Below, one piece after another: positions 47,015 through 57,473 of a stretch of 64,000 bases of DNA (its first letter is position 1; every line of letters starts with the position of its first letter). The position numbers and the translations under genes are program-made. The notes under the pieces were generated by a model. That model was not told the origin of the DNA. It saw only the letters and a program-made list of their open reading frames with translations, and did not search any database. Location of the stretch: positions 10,885,670-10,949,669 of the forward strand of contig NC_050474.1 in assembly GCF_013373865.1 (NCBI RefSeq). The letters are read 5' to 3'. This stretch comes from Monomorium pharaonis. Its lineage: Eukaryota > Arthropoda > Insecta > Hymenoptera > Formicidae.

Positions 47015-47660
47015 TGTGACGAACAGCAGCCTGCGGCTGTCACGTCACAACCTTTATTAGAAACCTTAGCCTAACTTATATATTGCTTATGCTACCTTAT
47101 ATACTTGTCTACGGGGATATATACAAAAATATACAGCTTAGCCTAGTAACGTTAGCCGGACGGGAGCGCGCTAATGCGCAGCACCTTAAAACGCGTTCGC
47201 GATGCGTGGTCGCCGGCGAGAACCGGGGGGCAGGGCGGCCAGGTAACTTACTCCATTGGGGACGACAAGGACAGTCGAATTCCGATAAGAACCGGGCGGC
47301 AGAACGACCAGGTGGCCTGCTCCGTCGGCGGACACAAGGATAGCTGAGTGCCGGCGAGAATCGGGCGGCAGAACGGCCAGGTGGCCTGCTCCGTCGGCGG
47401 ACATAAGGATAGTCGAATGCCGGCGAGAACCGGGCGTCGGAGCGGTCCGGAGACCAACTCAGTCGACAGGACGGGATTGGTGTTAGGTTTAGATCGCACC
47501 CGGCTTATGTACCCGCCGGGGCGATCTCCACGCGCTCTCAGCTGCGTGGTGGGAATGGTTTCCCGTGGGGGAACTCTAGACTTTTGGGAAGGGCGTCCGT
47601 AGACGCCGGGTCCCGTGGTGGGGCGGATGATCGGCCCGGGACTCGTGACGTATCGTCACA
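47015..47660. repeat. LTR-like block TGTGACG...CGTCACA
   Basis: 646 bp with short inverted ends typical of LTRs. GC-rich, containing a 69-bp tandem repeat. No second copy is in the window. Confidence 0.55.
47212..47445. repeat. 69-bp tandem repeat, three and a half copies
   Basis: The unit starts GCGAGAACCGGGCGGCAG and recurs exactly every 69 bp (47219, 47288, 47357, 47426). It keeps an open frame on both strands only because 69 is a multiple of three. Confidence 0.9.
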
Positions 47661-47942
47661 AGACAAACTTTTGACAAACATTCTTTCAAAACCTTCTCCA
47701 TGAGCCGCTCAAAAGTCGCGGGAGCGTTGCACAAGCCAAAGGGCATAACGATAAACTGCTAAAACCCTCTCCCGATAGAGAACGCAGTCTTTTCACGATC
47801 TTTATTTGCCAATAATTGCTTTTCAAATGTAAAGTAGAAAACCAAACATTACCTAAAAGCTGATCGAATATGTCGTCAATCCTGGGAAGGGGATAGAAGT
47901 CTTTGATAGTAATAGCATTTAATTTCCGGTAGTCCACACAGA
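47661..47942 (-). pseudogene. Gypsy-2 reverse transcriptase, first palm part
   Basis: Reads RFCVDYRKLNAITIKDFYPL, PRIDDIFDQLLG, a damaged STLHLKSNYWQI (the first catalytic aspartate of the usual D-x-SGY box is replaced) and PFGLCNAPATFERLMEKVL. Continues toward the protease side beyond the element at 47952-48980. Confidence 0.85.
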
Positions 47943-47951
47943 ATCTTATCG

Positions 47952-48980
47952 GGAGCGGTGCACACGGTTCAAATGGACACGGTGCATTTGGACACGATAT
48001 CTTGTGCATGGTTCAAATGACTACGGTGCATTTGCACACTGCATTTGGACACAAAAGAAATTTTATTAAAAATGTACACCAGTTACATGCACACGTAAAA
48101 TTTGGCCACCAGATCACTTGCGCACCATTCACTTGCACATCGTTCATTTGTCCACTACTCATTTGCGCACCAAGAAATGCGCACCGATCATTTGCACATG
48201 AAAAGATGCATACCGATCATTTGCACACAGAAAGTTGCGCACTGATCACTTGCACACTGAAAGATGTGCACTAATCATTTGCACACCGTTCAGTTGCACA
48301 CCGTTCAATTGCACACCGTTCAATCAAACGCATATTAAATATCCATACATTATGGCTGCGTTTGTAATGTGTACATGGGTTAGCGACTTGGACGGGGTGG
48401 GTGCGGGAGGGGCCCGAAGGGAAGGGGGGGGCCTTGCACCCCCCCCGTGTGTGTGTGTGTGTGTGTATGTAAAGCATTCACTGCACTACATAGGTTTGCG
48501 ACTTAAATAGTGTACAATTGAACGGTGTGCAACTGAGCGGTGTGCAAATAAACGGTGTCCAAAAGCACCGTGTCCAAATGAACGGTGTGCAAATAATCGG
48601 TGTGCATCTTTCCGTGTGCAAATGATCAGTGCGCATCTTTCCGTGTACAAATGATCGGTGCGCATTTCTTAGTGTGCAAATGAGTGGTGGGCAAGTGAAC
48701 GATGAGCAAGTGAATGCTGTGCAAGTGATCGGTGTGCAAATAAATGGTGTGCAACTTTTACGTATCCAAGTAAACGGTGGGCATTTTTTCGTATACAAAT
48801 ATCCGGTGCTCAAATTTTACATGTGCATATAACTGGTGTACATTTTTAATAAAATTTCTTTTGTGTCACAGTGTCCAAATGCACCATGTCCAAATGCACC
48901 GTGGCCATTCAAACCGTGCGCAAGATATTGTGTCCAAATGCACCGTGTCCATTTGAACCGTGTCTAAGTGAGCGCCACCC
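47952..48980. mobile_element. Non-autonomous element with inverted arrays of short repeats, copy C
   Basis: 1029 bp. A perfect 9-bp target duplication ATCTTATCG flanks it (47943-47951, 48981-48989). Ends: GGAGCGGTGCACACGG on the left and GGGTGGCGCTCACTTAG on the right in reverse. The left array (to about 48330) and the right array (48510-48960) are degenerate units such as CACCGATCATTTGCA in opposite orientations. The core has TTAGCGACTTGGACGGGG, poly-G/poly-C, a GT microsatellite and CTACATAGGTTTGCGAC. It belongs to the same subfamily as copy A. It interrupts Gypsy-2 RT, whose frame continues across the duplication. Confidence 0.85.
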
Positions 48981-48989
48981 ATCTTATCG

Positions 48990-49745
48990 ACCCGTCTTTT
49001 TTCCTGACCAAAACAGCAGGAGAAACTCAGGGACTTTGAGACTCCTCAATGACAGCAAGATTCTTTATATCCTCAATGATTTTTTCCACTTTCTCACGTA
49101 AATGTAAAGGAATCCGACGAGGTACCTGCTTTATTGGAGAAAAATCTTGGATATTAATAGCATGTTGAACTAAATCACAATATCCAGCAACGATCTCTTT
49201 AGAAAACACATCACAAAATTCCTCCAAGAAAATCAGAAAAATTATTTCTTTGGATTTCATCAAGATTAGACGAATTTTTAAGAGTGAATTCCTCTACAAC
49301 AGAAAGAGTTCTTCTTGAAAATGCTTTCAAACGAGCAATTTCTTTTTCTGCCGGAAACAAATCAGAAAAAGCGGCATCAAAAATATTCCCCAAATTAACT
49401 CTTTTAAGAAAATCGGCACCAAATAAACAATCGTCCCAAATGCTAGCTACAATAACAGGAATTTCCATCGAAAATTTTCCAATTTGAACCGTAGCCAAGA
49501 TACTCCCCTTGCAAGGAACCTTTTTCCGGTAAGGTATCTCAAAGTACAACACTCAGTTTTCAACAAAAATTCTTTACCTTCGACAAACTTCTCATTAACA
49601 ACCGAAACGTCAAAACCCGTGTCGATTTAAAAGAAACAACTTCTTCCATTCAAACTCCCTCCATAAATAAAATTTTCCTTATTATTAACAAAAACATGAA
49701 CAGAACGAAAAGCGTCAGCCTCATTAATAAAACGGCTGACCATCG
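48990..49745 (-). pseudogene. Gypsy-2 protease and start of RT
   Basis: Protease active-site motif IDTGFDVSVVNEKF near 49620-49580, preceded by an in-frame stop. The protease C-terminus and spacer are in 49552-49211 (WDDCLFGADFLKRVNLG). The RT-leading stretch is in 49263-49027 (VPRRIPLHLREKVEKIIEDI) with a TGA in place of a Trp codon near 49030. Then VLVRKKDGS up to the insertion. Confidence 0.8.
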
Positions 49746-49747
49746 TA

Positions 49748-49904
49748 TGTTTTTATTTTTTTTGCATAATTTAGTACAATTAACAAACATTTATGTTTAA
49801 AAAAACTAATGTTATATTATTAATATTAGATTGTAGGTTATGGTTAATTTAATAATAACATTAATGCAAAAATTGTACTAAATTATGCAAAAAAAATAAA
49901 AACA
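49748..49904. mobile_element. 157-bp MITE with TA duplication (Tc1/mariner type)
   Basis: Perfect 34-bp inverted arms beginning TGTTTTTATTTTTTTTGC, flanked by TA on both sides (49746-49747, 49905-49906). TA duplication is the mark of Tc1/mariner elements. Confidence 0.75.
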
Positions 49905-49906
49905 TA

Positions 49907-51095
49907 CATTCATTGCAATGAAAGTAATAAAAAAATTAAATTATAATAACAAAGAGCATATGCACACGCCGCATAGGTAAATTATTTATTTATACGTATT
50001 TAATGTGTAAAATAAATAATAAAAAAAAAATTAATCAGAACGTTTATTTGAGGAGATGTAAAAAAATGGTTTAACTCATTAGTTTTGTCTCGCCAAGATA
50101 GCCCAGTTAAAAAAAAATCGTCTTTCTAAGACGCTTAGTTTCCGAGATATTGACGATTGAAGTAATTTGAAAGCGCCACATCAACTTTGTACGCGCTCGC
50201 CTAGCCACGCGCTAGCCGATGACGTGCGCGAGTTCGCGCACCCGACTACCGCTCTCGAGTGATACTGCTTTTGTTAACACGTTTACAGTGATCAATCTTC
50301 ATGAATCGCTTCGAACTTTTTGGAAAGGTTACTTTAACTATTTAATAAGACGCTGTCAAAATTTCAGCTCTTAATATTCATAACTGTAATAACAGTGATT
50401 TAAAAAAGAAATTATCTCGGTTTCTAAATAAGCTAGGACAATGTATTTTTTTTTAATTTAAAGAAAAATTGCACCTTTCAAATGCATTTTATCTCTTTTT
50501 GATAGCATTAATATTTTAAAAGTTATTTAATTGTTAATTTGGCTTATTTTTTACACGTTTATTTGAGCCACTTAATTGCATTGCACACATTTCGCAATGC
50601 CGATATACGATACTGCAACTTTTTAAGAAGAGAAAAAACTTTGGGTCGGATTCGTGCATGCTCTCAAAAATGTAGAAATTAAATTTTAGTGGAGCGCGTT
50701 TGGAAAAATAATTGACATTACTCGAAAAGCTGTTAATATTTTTTTAATAAAATTTGGTACACTTTTTTATCGTCATGAAACCTATTTTTTCCTATTATTT
50801 CGAATGCTTCAGTTAATTTATAAGAAAGTTATTAACAATTTAAGAAACGGTCATTTTTTATAGTTTTTTCTACTTTACAACCAAACTAACTAACCGATCT
50901 TAACAAACCAAAATTATTATTGTAGATATATTTAATACCTACAACTTTTATTTAAAACTTTTTTTCGATTCCGTTTTTAGTTTACGAGTCGCAAGCAAAA
51001 AACTACTTTTTCCTTACTTCAACTCGTAATTTTGCAATAATCCTCAACTTTTTGCAAGTGGCAAATGTGCCTATCTTAATCTACGCACATTAATT
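49907..51095. other. Unassigned insert between Gypsy-2 protease and Gag
   Basis: Non-coding, mostly AT-rich with a GC-rich patch at 50180-50260. It separates Gag from protease by more than a typical Gypsy spacer, so it probably includes another non-autonomous insertion whose ends I could not identify. Confidence 0.4.
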
Positions 51096-51099
51096 GTGC

Positions 51100-52260
51100 T
51101 TTACGCACTGTCAAACCTGAGTCTCCAATTTTTTTACAAAAAAAGTATAATTCTATTAGACTACACTCGCGCGAGCTACCAACCGCGGACTTTTGCCTAC
51201 GCGTCTTTCCTTCCCTCGGCAGACTTTTTCTCCCCTTGTTGCTTTACGTTCTGCGTGCGCCCTTCGCCCTTTTTCGCGAAATTATTATTGACATTGGATT
51301 TAAATCTTTTTCCGTAGCCGGAACTCCTTTTTTGAATAATTTTAACCTTTTGATGGCCAATTTCAACGAGAAAAATTCCTCGAGCTGGAGAGTCCTCCAC
51401 ACGAAATTATCCGCGAGAGCGGAAACAAATTGCGCGTAAGCAATTTTTTCGCGGACCGAAAAAGTACATTCGGGGTACGCTAAACGCGAAAGCCTTTCGA
51501 GCTTGGTTCCGAAAGAGGCATAGTCCTTCCCGTACCTCTGTCTCCAGCTAGTAAAGAGCGAATAATAATTTTGCGTAAGCTGACTTTCACCAAAACGCAC
51601 TTCTAATTTCGATTTAGTTCTTCAAAACTCAACTCCTCCAAATTTTCTACAGACTCTAAAACCGCACGCGCTTTTCCCCTTAGACAAGCGGCGAGAGCGA
51701 TGGATTTTCTCGTGTCATCCCAAAGATTCGCGCGCGCGATAAGGGAAAACTAAGAGGTACTCACGCAGCGGAACACTCCCGTCAAAAACGTTGAGCTTCA
51801 GCTTTAGGCCGAGTCCAGTGGACTCGCGAATCTCGCAAGAAGCCTCCGCACATGCGCCCGCGCCGTCCCCAACAGCGCACCTGCGTTTCACAACTGCACT
51901 CACGCCCGCGCACTCCCCAGCGGCGCTTCCGCGTCTCACGCCCGTCCCGCCTAAAGCGTCATCCTTTTCGCCTCTATTATTGGAAAGACTGCAAACGGCG
52001 GAGCTCCTCTTCATGACGACGCAGCGTCACGGCTAACTCCTCCTCCCTCCGCGCTTGACTCTCGCGCAACTGACGCATCTCTTCCAGGAGAGCTTTCAGA
52101 ATTCCCGACTCCCGCTCCGAGTCCCGTACGTCCGTGCAGACATTCTCCGCAGCAACGAGAGCGTGGGAACGGGTCACAACAAAAGAACGGGAAACAGACA
52201 TCTTCTTATTTCCAAGTATACCCTCTCTCCTCACTTCGCTCTCTACCAAACACAAGAACT
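51100..52260 (-). pseudogene. Gypsy-2 Gag
   Basis: Three overlapping frame pieces: 52255-51977 (an acidic coiled-coil segment, MRQLRESQARREEELAV), 52014-51715 (KLNVFDGSVPLREYLLVF, the start of the capsid-like domain) and 51600-51244 (SWRQRYGKDYASFGTKLERL, the capsid C-terminal part). Frameshifts at the joins make it inactive. Confidence 0.75.
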
Positions 52261-52291
52261 CGCGCGCGTTTCACAGAATTCCGACGAACGG

Positions 52292-52309
52292 ATCCCGGAC
52301 GAGCCTCCA
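52292..52309 (-). other. Gypsy-2 primer binding site
   Basis: The - strand TGGAGGCTCGTCCGGGAT lies 3 bp inside the 5' LTR. It differs at one base from the tRNA-Pro primer site of many retroelements. Confidence 0.75.
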
Positions 52310-52312
52310 AAA

Positions 52313-52503
52313 TGTTACGCTAGCGCCGCGGAAAGAAAAACACTCACTTTAATCTTAAATGAACAGCTTTATTACGAGTGAAAAAATACACGTCAAACTC
52401 AGAGCAAGTTCGAGATTCAACTCGTTGTTTACATGTATTGTCAAGCACTTGAAAGCTGATAACACTCCGTCTCGGACAGCTGACCGATCCAAGGAGCGTA
52501 ACA
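52313..52503 (-). repeat. Gypsy-2 5' LTR
   Basis: 191 bp, TGTTACGC...GCGTAACA. Partner of 37040-37257. Confidence 0.85.
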
Positions 52504-52507
52504 ATAT

Positions 52508-53400
52508 ATTAGTAGTTTTCAGCTTTTCGTGGTTGATCCTCTTGATAATAGATCGGCGGGGTTGTCTTGAAACTTTACATGATGCCATTGTACTTGATCA
52601 GCAATACGGTGTATTTTCGATACTCGGTTGGCCACGAAGGTATTTTATTTATTTTATTCCTGACTGATCCACGCTAATGCTATCGTGGAATCGCTCCAAT
52701 AGTGTAATTCTTATACGTTATCAGTTAGTGCTTTTATAACCTTGTGGCCTAAGTTGACTAATAGGACGGCGCCGCATAACTCCAGTCTGGGCAATGTTAT
52801 TTTCTTTATGGGTGCTACACACAATTTGGCGCATAACAACCTTACAATAGTTTTTCAATCCAGTTTTTTTGAGAGATGGCGCGCAAATACAGGCAGGCAC
52901 CGTAGGCGTCCTGTGAGACGTCGCAAAAACCATGCAGCTCTAATTTAATGGTGTTTTCACCTATTGCCATCCGTGGGATGCTGATCGACTCTAGACAACG
53001 TATGTTTGCCTTTCAGTGTGTCCACATAGCGCTGCTTTCCTGGTCTACAATTTTGTCCCAATTGCATTTCAGCTGCCATAGGTGCTGCATGATTATCTAA
53101 GCCTTGATTATAACTGGCCCCAGCCATTCAAGTGGATCCTAAATCTGTACAATGTTAGCTAATATGCACGGCTTAGTGAGTTTCAATGGAGCCTCTAGCT
53201 TGAGCTTGTACTGAAACGTATCTGGTAGTGTTCCACCACAACTCTAAGACCTTCGTAGCTTCTCCTAATCTGACTGTTAACTTGTTGCTGAGGTTAACTT
53301 GGAACATTGGATTTCTATTTGGCAAGTTCAAACTTCGATTTGGAAAGTATAATTATGACGTCCTGCATGATTCGTCGTAAATCTTCTACCGTATTTGTTC
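52508..53400 (-). pseudogene. BEL/Pao RT end and RNase H region, decayed
   Basis: Continues from the RT piece upstream, but all frames are broken by stops. Placement by position between RT and integrase rather than by clear motifs. Confidence 0.5.
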
Positions 53401-53404
53401 CAGT

Positions 53405-53963
53405 TCAAAAGTCGTCGACGCAGAAATCTTTAGGTATTCGCTCGTCACTCTCTTGATATCTTTGGCTCATGCTTTGAGCTGTTTCTTTAAGACATCTGAT
53501 GGCCAAGAATGAGGAGAATGCCATTCCATATGTTACTGTATTGAGCTGAAACGTTTTGATGGGTTCTTCCTGATTCCAACGCCATAGTATCCCCTGAAAT
53601 CTGAGGTGTTCTTTGTGGACGTTAATTTGACGGTACATCTTGGTAATCGGATGACATTGCGTATTTGTATTGACTCAGACGTAAGATGATGTCAAATAAA
53701 TCGTTTTGTAGATTTGGTCCAACCATGAGCAGGTTGTTTATAGATTTTCCAGTTGAAGTTTTGCAGGATGTATCAAAGACTATTCTTATTTTCGTGGTCT
53801 CGCTGTCTTTTTTTAGCACAGCATGATAGAATATATAATAGAAGACCTCATAGTTCTCCTTCTTTAGATTTAGTTCTTGTATATGATGTAACTTTAAATA
53901 TTCACACATGAAGTCGTAATACTGCTGCTTTAGAGTGGGTTGCTTCTCCAATTTTAGTTCCAT
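53405..53963 (-). pseudogene. BEL/Pao reverse transcriptase
   Basis: 53963-53622 reads YIFYHAVLKKDSETTKIRIV, FDTSCKTSTGKSINNLLMVG and PNLQNDLFDIILRL, the BEL RT fingers and palm. 53638-53405 reads MYRQINVHKEHLRFQGILWR, TFQLNTVTYGMAFSSFLAIR and DFCVDDF, the catalytic box. A frameshift lies between them. The catalytic YVDD is present as CVDD. Confidence 0.85.
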
Positions 53964-54189
53964 CGCTTTAAATCATCTTTCCGCGATATAATAAAAATCA
54001 CCTAAGCCGATTGGGTCACCCTTAAATGGCAGGTTGACTATAAAACCTCCCTCCTCATTTCTGCTGTGGGTGGAAACGAAGTGAGTTTCGCAGTAATCAA
54101 ATTCTTTAGAAGATCTTATCTCTTATTTTATTCCCTCAATTTATTTCCTCAATTTTTCAGAATTTCTCCAGCTGATAGTTGAGTTGCAA

Positions 54190-56270
54190 ATTCGTTCAGA
54201 CACCAGAATGCGTTTTTAGGCTCGATGGTACTCCACTAGATTGGGCGTGACCTGCCACCGTCCATCCGAGTAAGGTTTCTTGTATTATAAGTGTCCGTTT
54301 GGGCAATCGAATCTGACGGATGTATAGCAACTTCCAAAAGATGGAGGCACCTAGTAACATGTGTATATCTTTTGCAGCGTAATATTCAGGATCGGCTAAT
54401 TGTATGTTGACAGGAATATTTATGCTATTTTTATCCAATTCGACTGTTGGCAAACGTTCGATAATTTTGTTGATGAAGGGAAGTTTAACTTGGAAGGTAC
54501 TTGTGCGTGACCTTATAACAGTAGATACTTGTTGAATGGCATTTATAGAAGAGCTGCTGATGCCCACGACTGTCGTGTTCATAGCTTCTGGTTTTATGCC
54601 TAATAATTTGGGAGCGTCCCGTTTGCCCACGTCAATATTGGCCACGCGTCAATATTGGCCACGTCAATAATGGCCACGCGTCAATATTGGCCACGTCAAT
54701 AATGGCCACGTCATTATTGTCCACGCGTTATTATTGGCCACGTCATTATTGGGCACGCGTCAATATTGGCCACGTCATTGCTGTACATGGGTTTGCGACT
54801 TGGACGGGGTGGGTGCGGGAGAGAGGGCCAAAGGCCCCTTTGCACCCCCCCCGCGGGGGGGGGGTGTGCGCGCGCGCGCGCGCAATGCATTTCTCTGCAC
54901 CACATGGGTTTGCGACTTTCCACGCTAAACAAAAAAAAATTGATTAATATTGACGTGGGCAATAATAACGCGTGACCAATAGTGACGTGGCCAATATTGA
55001 CGCGTGGCCAATAATGACGCGTGGTCAATATTGACGTGATTATTATTGACGTGGCCAATTCACCCCGTGATCAATCGGAATCGTGGTCAATATTGGCGTG
55101 GCCAAACGGGTGCCACTCAATAATTTGACGTATTCCTTAGTAATAAAATTGGATTGGGACCCGCCGTCGAGGAGAGCACGACATTCGTGCATCGCTCCCT
55201 GATTGTCACGCACCAATACAACAGCTGTAGAGAGTAATATTTGAGATAAGTTTTGAGTGCAATTGTTAACAGTTGTTGGGAGTGACTTTGGATTCGAAGC
55301 AATTGCGAGTTAATCTTGTTGAAGATTGACAGCCGCAGACGTTAATCTGTCTTTTTGGTTGGAATTATCCTCGCCATTTAGCGATTGCGACTTTGCAGAT
55401 TTAATGTGTAGTAAGGTATGATGATACCCGTTGCATTGTTTACAGTTAGGGGCTTTACAATTTCGCCTGTAAAAACTGTAAAGACATTTAATGCATAAAC
55501 GCTTTTTTTTCTTTTAATTTCTGAATTTCTGTCTGCGACTGACATTCCTTGAAGTACATTGCACTCATGTGTTTTATGATCGTCGAGCATATTGAGTAAA
55601 CTATGTGCTAGTGGCTGCATACGCTTGAATTGTATCTTTCGTGTGACTTTGTACCTTATTATTGTATTGGTTCTCACTGTGAAAGGAGGCTTGAGCATTG
55701 CGGTTGGCGTGACTCATTAACTCTAGGAAGGCACTGCGACTTGTAAGGAAATCTAAAAATTTCTTTGAAGTAGAGATGTCTTCTATAAAAGATCTTTGCA
55801 ACTCCCATTCTCTTCGCGATCCCTTATCTTAAGAATTATAATATAAATCAATATAGTGTTTTAATTTTCTACGGGTTAATCTAATTTCGTTAATGATTGT
55901 GTGCATTGTGACACAGTATCCACAAGATTTATGAGATTTGCGTAAGATTCTTTATTGATATGGGATAAATCAATAAAGTATGAATGAGATATTAAACTAT
56001 GAGAATAAGTTTCTTATTCTCATATCTTTGCTTTAATAATCGCTATGCTATTTCGTAATTATCGTTAGTGAGTTCCAAAGGGGTTATCTTGGCGGCTTCA
56101 ACGATTAGTGAGCTTCTCAAGTAATGTAATTTTTGAACTGGAGATAGAGTCATGTTAGATGCGATAAAGGATTCGAATATATCGCGGAACGGTATTCACC
56201 GCTCGTAATTCTTGTCGAATTTCGTAAGCTCAATGCTGGATAGCTTTATGTTAGGCTTGGCCGTTGATGG
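54190..56270 (-). pseudogene. BEL/Pao Gag and protease
   Basis: Gag starts near 56240 with KLSSIELTKFDKNYER followed by a stop replacing Trp, then IPFRDIFESFIASNM. A Cys/His knuckle (NCKAPNCKQCNGYHHTLLH) lies near 55465-55405. The protease motif ALLDGGSQSNFITKEYV is at about 55185-55130, and the domain continues beyond copy D of the inverted-array element at 54601-54196 (GIKPEAMNTTVVGISSSS, MLLGASIFWKLL). Numerous stops and frameshifts. Confidence 0.8.
54611..55118. mobile_element. Non-autonomous element with inverted arrays of short repeats, copy D
   Basis: 508 bp. Perfect 9-bp target duplication AATAATTTG (54602-54610, 55119-55127). Ends GGAGCGTCCCGTTTGCCC and, in reverse, GAGTGGCACCCGTTTGGCC, the same as copy B. 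The left array (to 54780) repeats GGCCACGTCAATATTG; the right array (54945-55110) has it reversed. The core carries GTTTGCGACTTGGACGGGG, poly-C/poly-G, a CG repeat, and CACCACATGGGTTTGCGAC directly followed by TTTCCACG. It splits the BEL protease cleanly. Confidence 0.85.
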
Positions 56271-56309
56271 ACCGACATCAACGCGGGTATCACCAATATC
56301 CTGGGATCA

Positions 56310-56945
56310 CCAACTCTAACCTAAAAAAATGTTTTTAAATTTAAAAACGCTGTAACTTCTAAGCGCAGTTCGTTGCAGGCACGAATCTACATGCAAAATG
56401 CGTGTCTCAGAAATGCTCATTTCTCATATTTTTTCAGATTTTTAAAAGTGGTGGGTCAAGTTTAAACTTGCAAAAAACCACTTTTTTGGTACTTTTTCGC
56501 TATTTTAATACTATGAGAATTTTTTAAATTTTATTATTTGTACAAAAAATTATGTATTTCAATATACTACGTTTTTCTTAAATTTTTTTAGATTTTTTGA
56601 AATTGTTTCTTCTAATCTAAAAATGAAAAAAGAGTATTTTTAATCATTTTTTTATATTTTTGATCCTAAAAATATTTTATTTTCCTACCACCCAATGAGC
56701 ACAATAATGTTTAAAAATATTTTTTAAAATATTTGAAAAACATTTTTAAAAACATTAAAAAAAACATTTAAATAATGAGATAAGTCCCCTTTTTCTCATG
56801 AAAAAAATGTTCATTTTACATTAAAAAAAGTTGTGGCGGCTGTGATCATTGACAAGGCGGCTATGATCGTCGACAATTGACAGCCGCACATATATTATAA
56901 ATTTAGCAAACAAATAGAAGAAATTCTTTCTGCCGACAGACGTTG
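56310..56945. other. AT-rich spacer upstream of the palindrome
   Basis: No coding similarity. A TATA-like stretch TATATTATAAATTTAG lies near 56888-56905. Confidence 0.45.
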
Positions 56946-57063
56946 CATTATGAATTAATTCGCAATTAAGATGACTAATCAGACAATATATAAGAAGGGA
57001 CGAATTCGTCCCTTCTTATATATTGTCTGATTAGTCATCTTAATTGCGAATTAATTCATAATG
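56946..57063. repeat. Perfect 118-bp palindrome
   Basis: The 59 bases 56946-57004 are exactly the reverse complement of 57005-57063, with no spacer, centred on the GAATTC between 57002 and 57007. The outer ends are CATTATGAATTAATTCGC and its complement. Similarity stops abruptly outside, apart from TTG/CAA displaced by one base. Perfect spacer-free palindromes this long are unstable, so it should be young or be an assembly artefact. Confidence 0.95.
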
Positions 57064-57135
57064 TCAATTAATCGATGTTTCTTCGCTCGATGAGCAAATG
57101 TAGTACTTGCTCCAACTAGAGCGAAGATCTGCCAG

Positions 57136-57399
57136 ATGTCAGAGCAAGAGAGATCTGTAGAATACTTCCCTTGGAAGCTGATCCCGATTGATTTCCCTGA
57201 ACCAAGATTCTTTATCGACGCATCGACTCAGACGACTCACCAAGAGGCCACCACACAAACGGATCTTCCTGAACAATCTGCAGCGAAGAAAACTCGCACC
57301 TCCACTAAAGGAACCATCAGAATCTTTAACAGAAGAGGAACCTCAAGAGAAATACGGTCCGATATTAGTCACCTTAACGAAGCCTTATATTTCCTATAA
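57136..57399 (+). CDS. Small unknown ORF next to the palindrome
   Basis: 87 codons, MSEQERSVEYFPWKLIPIDF at the start. It is hydrophilic with two TQT motifs (DASTQTTH and ATTQTDL) followed by a basic Ser/Thr-rich stretch (KKTRTSTKGTIRIFNRRG). TQT is the core of dynein-light-chain (LC8) binding sites; that link is speculative. A TATA-like stretch is about 235 bp upstream, with the perfect palindrome between, and AATAAA follows at 57474-57479, so a short transcription unit is possible. I do not recognise the family. Host, viral or transposon origin is open. Confidence 0.4.
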   Translation: MSEQERSVEYFPWKLIPIDFPEPRFFIDASTQTTHQEATTQTDLPEQSAAKKTRTSTKGTIRIFNRRGTSREIRSDISHLNEALYFL

Positions 57400-57473
57400 G
57401 AAGAGAAGATTGTAACACACTTTTTCCTCAGCGCTGAAAGGCGCGCTAAAACAATCAAAAATAATTGTAGTAA

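Larger units (their letters stand above)
43328..47660. mobile_element. 4.3-kb LTR-ended composite insertion in Gypsy-2 RT
   Basis: AGAC on both sides (43324-43327, 47661-47664; the direct match extends to ACAAGAC) and ends TGTAACG...CGTCACA indicate one LTR-element insertion. The RT reading frame continues across the duplication. The interior is a GC-rich left block (43328-45200) with short open frames of no known domain, an AT-rich block (45500-46380), a hAT-type MITE (46443-46868) and a right LTR-like block (47015-47660). The left block does not resemble the right one, so the structure is rearranged or nested beyond what I can resolve. No Gag or Pol coding recognised. Confidence 0.6.
37040..52503 (-). 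mobile_element. Second Gypsy-type element, with several insertions inside
   Basis: LTRs at 37040-37257 and 52313-52503 are short (218 and 191 bp), bounded TGYTACG...CGTAACA. ATAT on both outer sides is the target duplication inside the BEL element. The polypurine tract is at 37258-37280. The primer binding site is at 52292-52309. Gag, protease, RT, RNase H and integrase follow in order on the - strand, but are interrupted at 39317-42422, 43328-47660, 47952-48980 and 49748-49904. Without the insertions the element would be roughly 6-7 kb. Coding parts contain stops and shifts. Confidence 0.85.
36180..56300 (-). mobile_element. BEL/Pao LTR retrotransposon, split by nested insertions
   Basis: The two pieces, 36180-37035 (integrase) and 52508-56300 (RNase H region, RT, protease, Gag), are in the order expected on the - strand. 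They are separated by a Gypsy element at 37040-52503 with an ATAT target duplication. The Gag-protease part is itself split by copy D of the inverted-array element. Many stops and frameshifts are present. LTRs were not identified. Confidence 0.8.
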
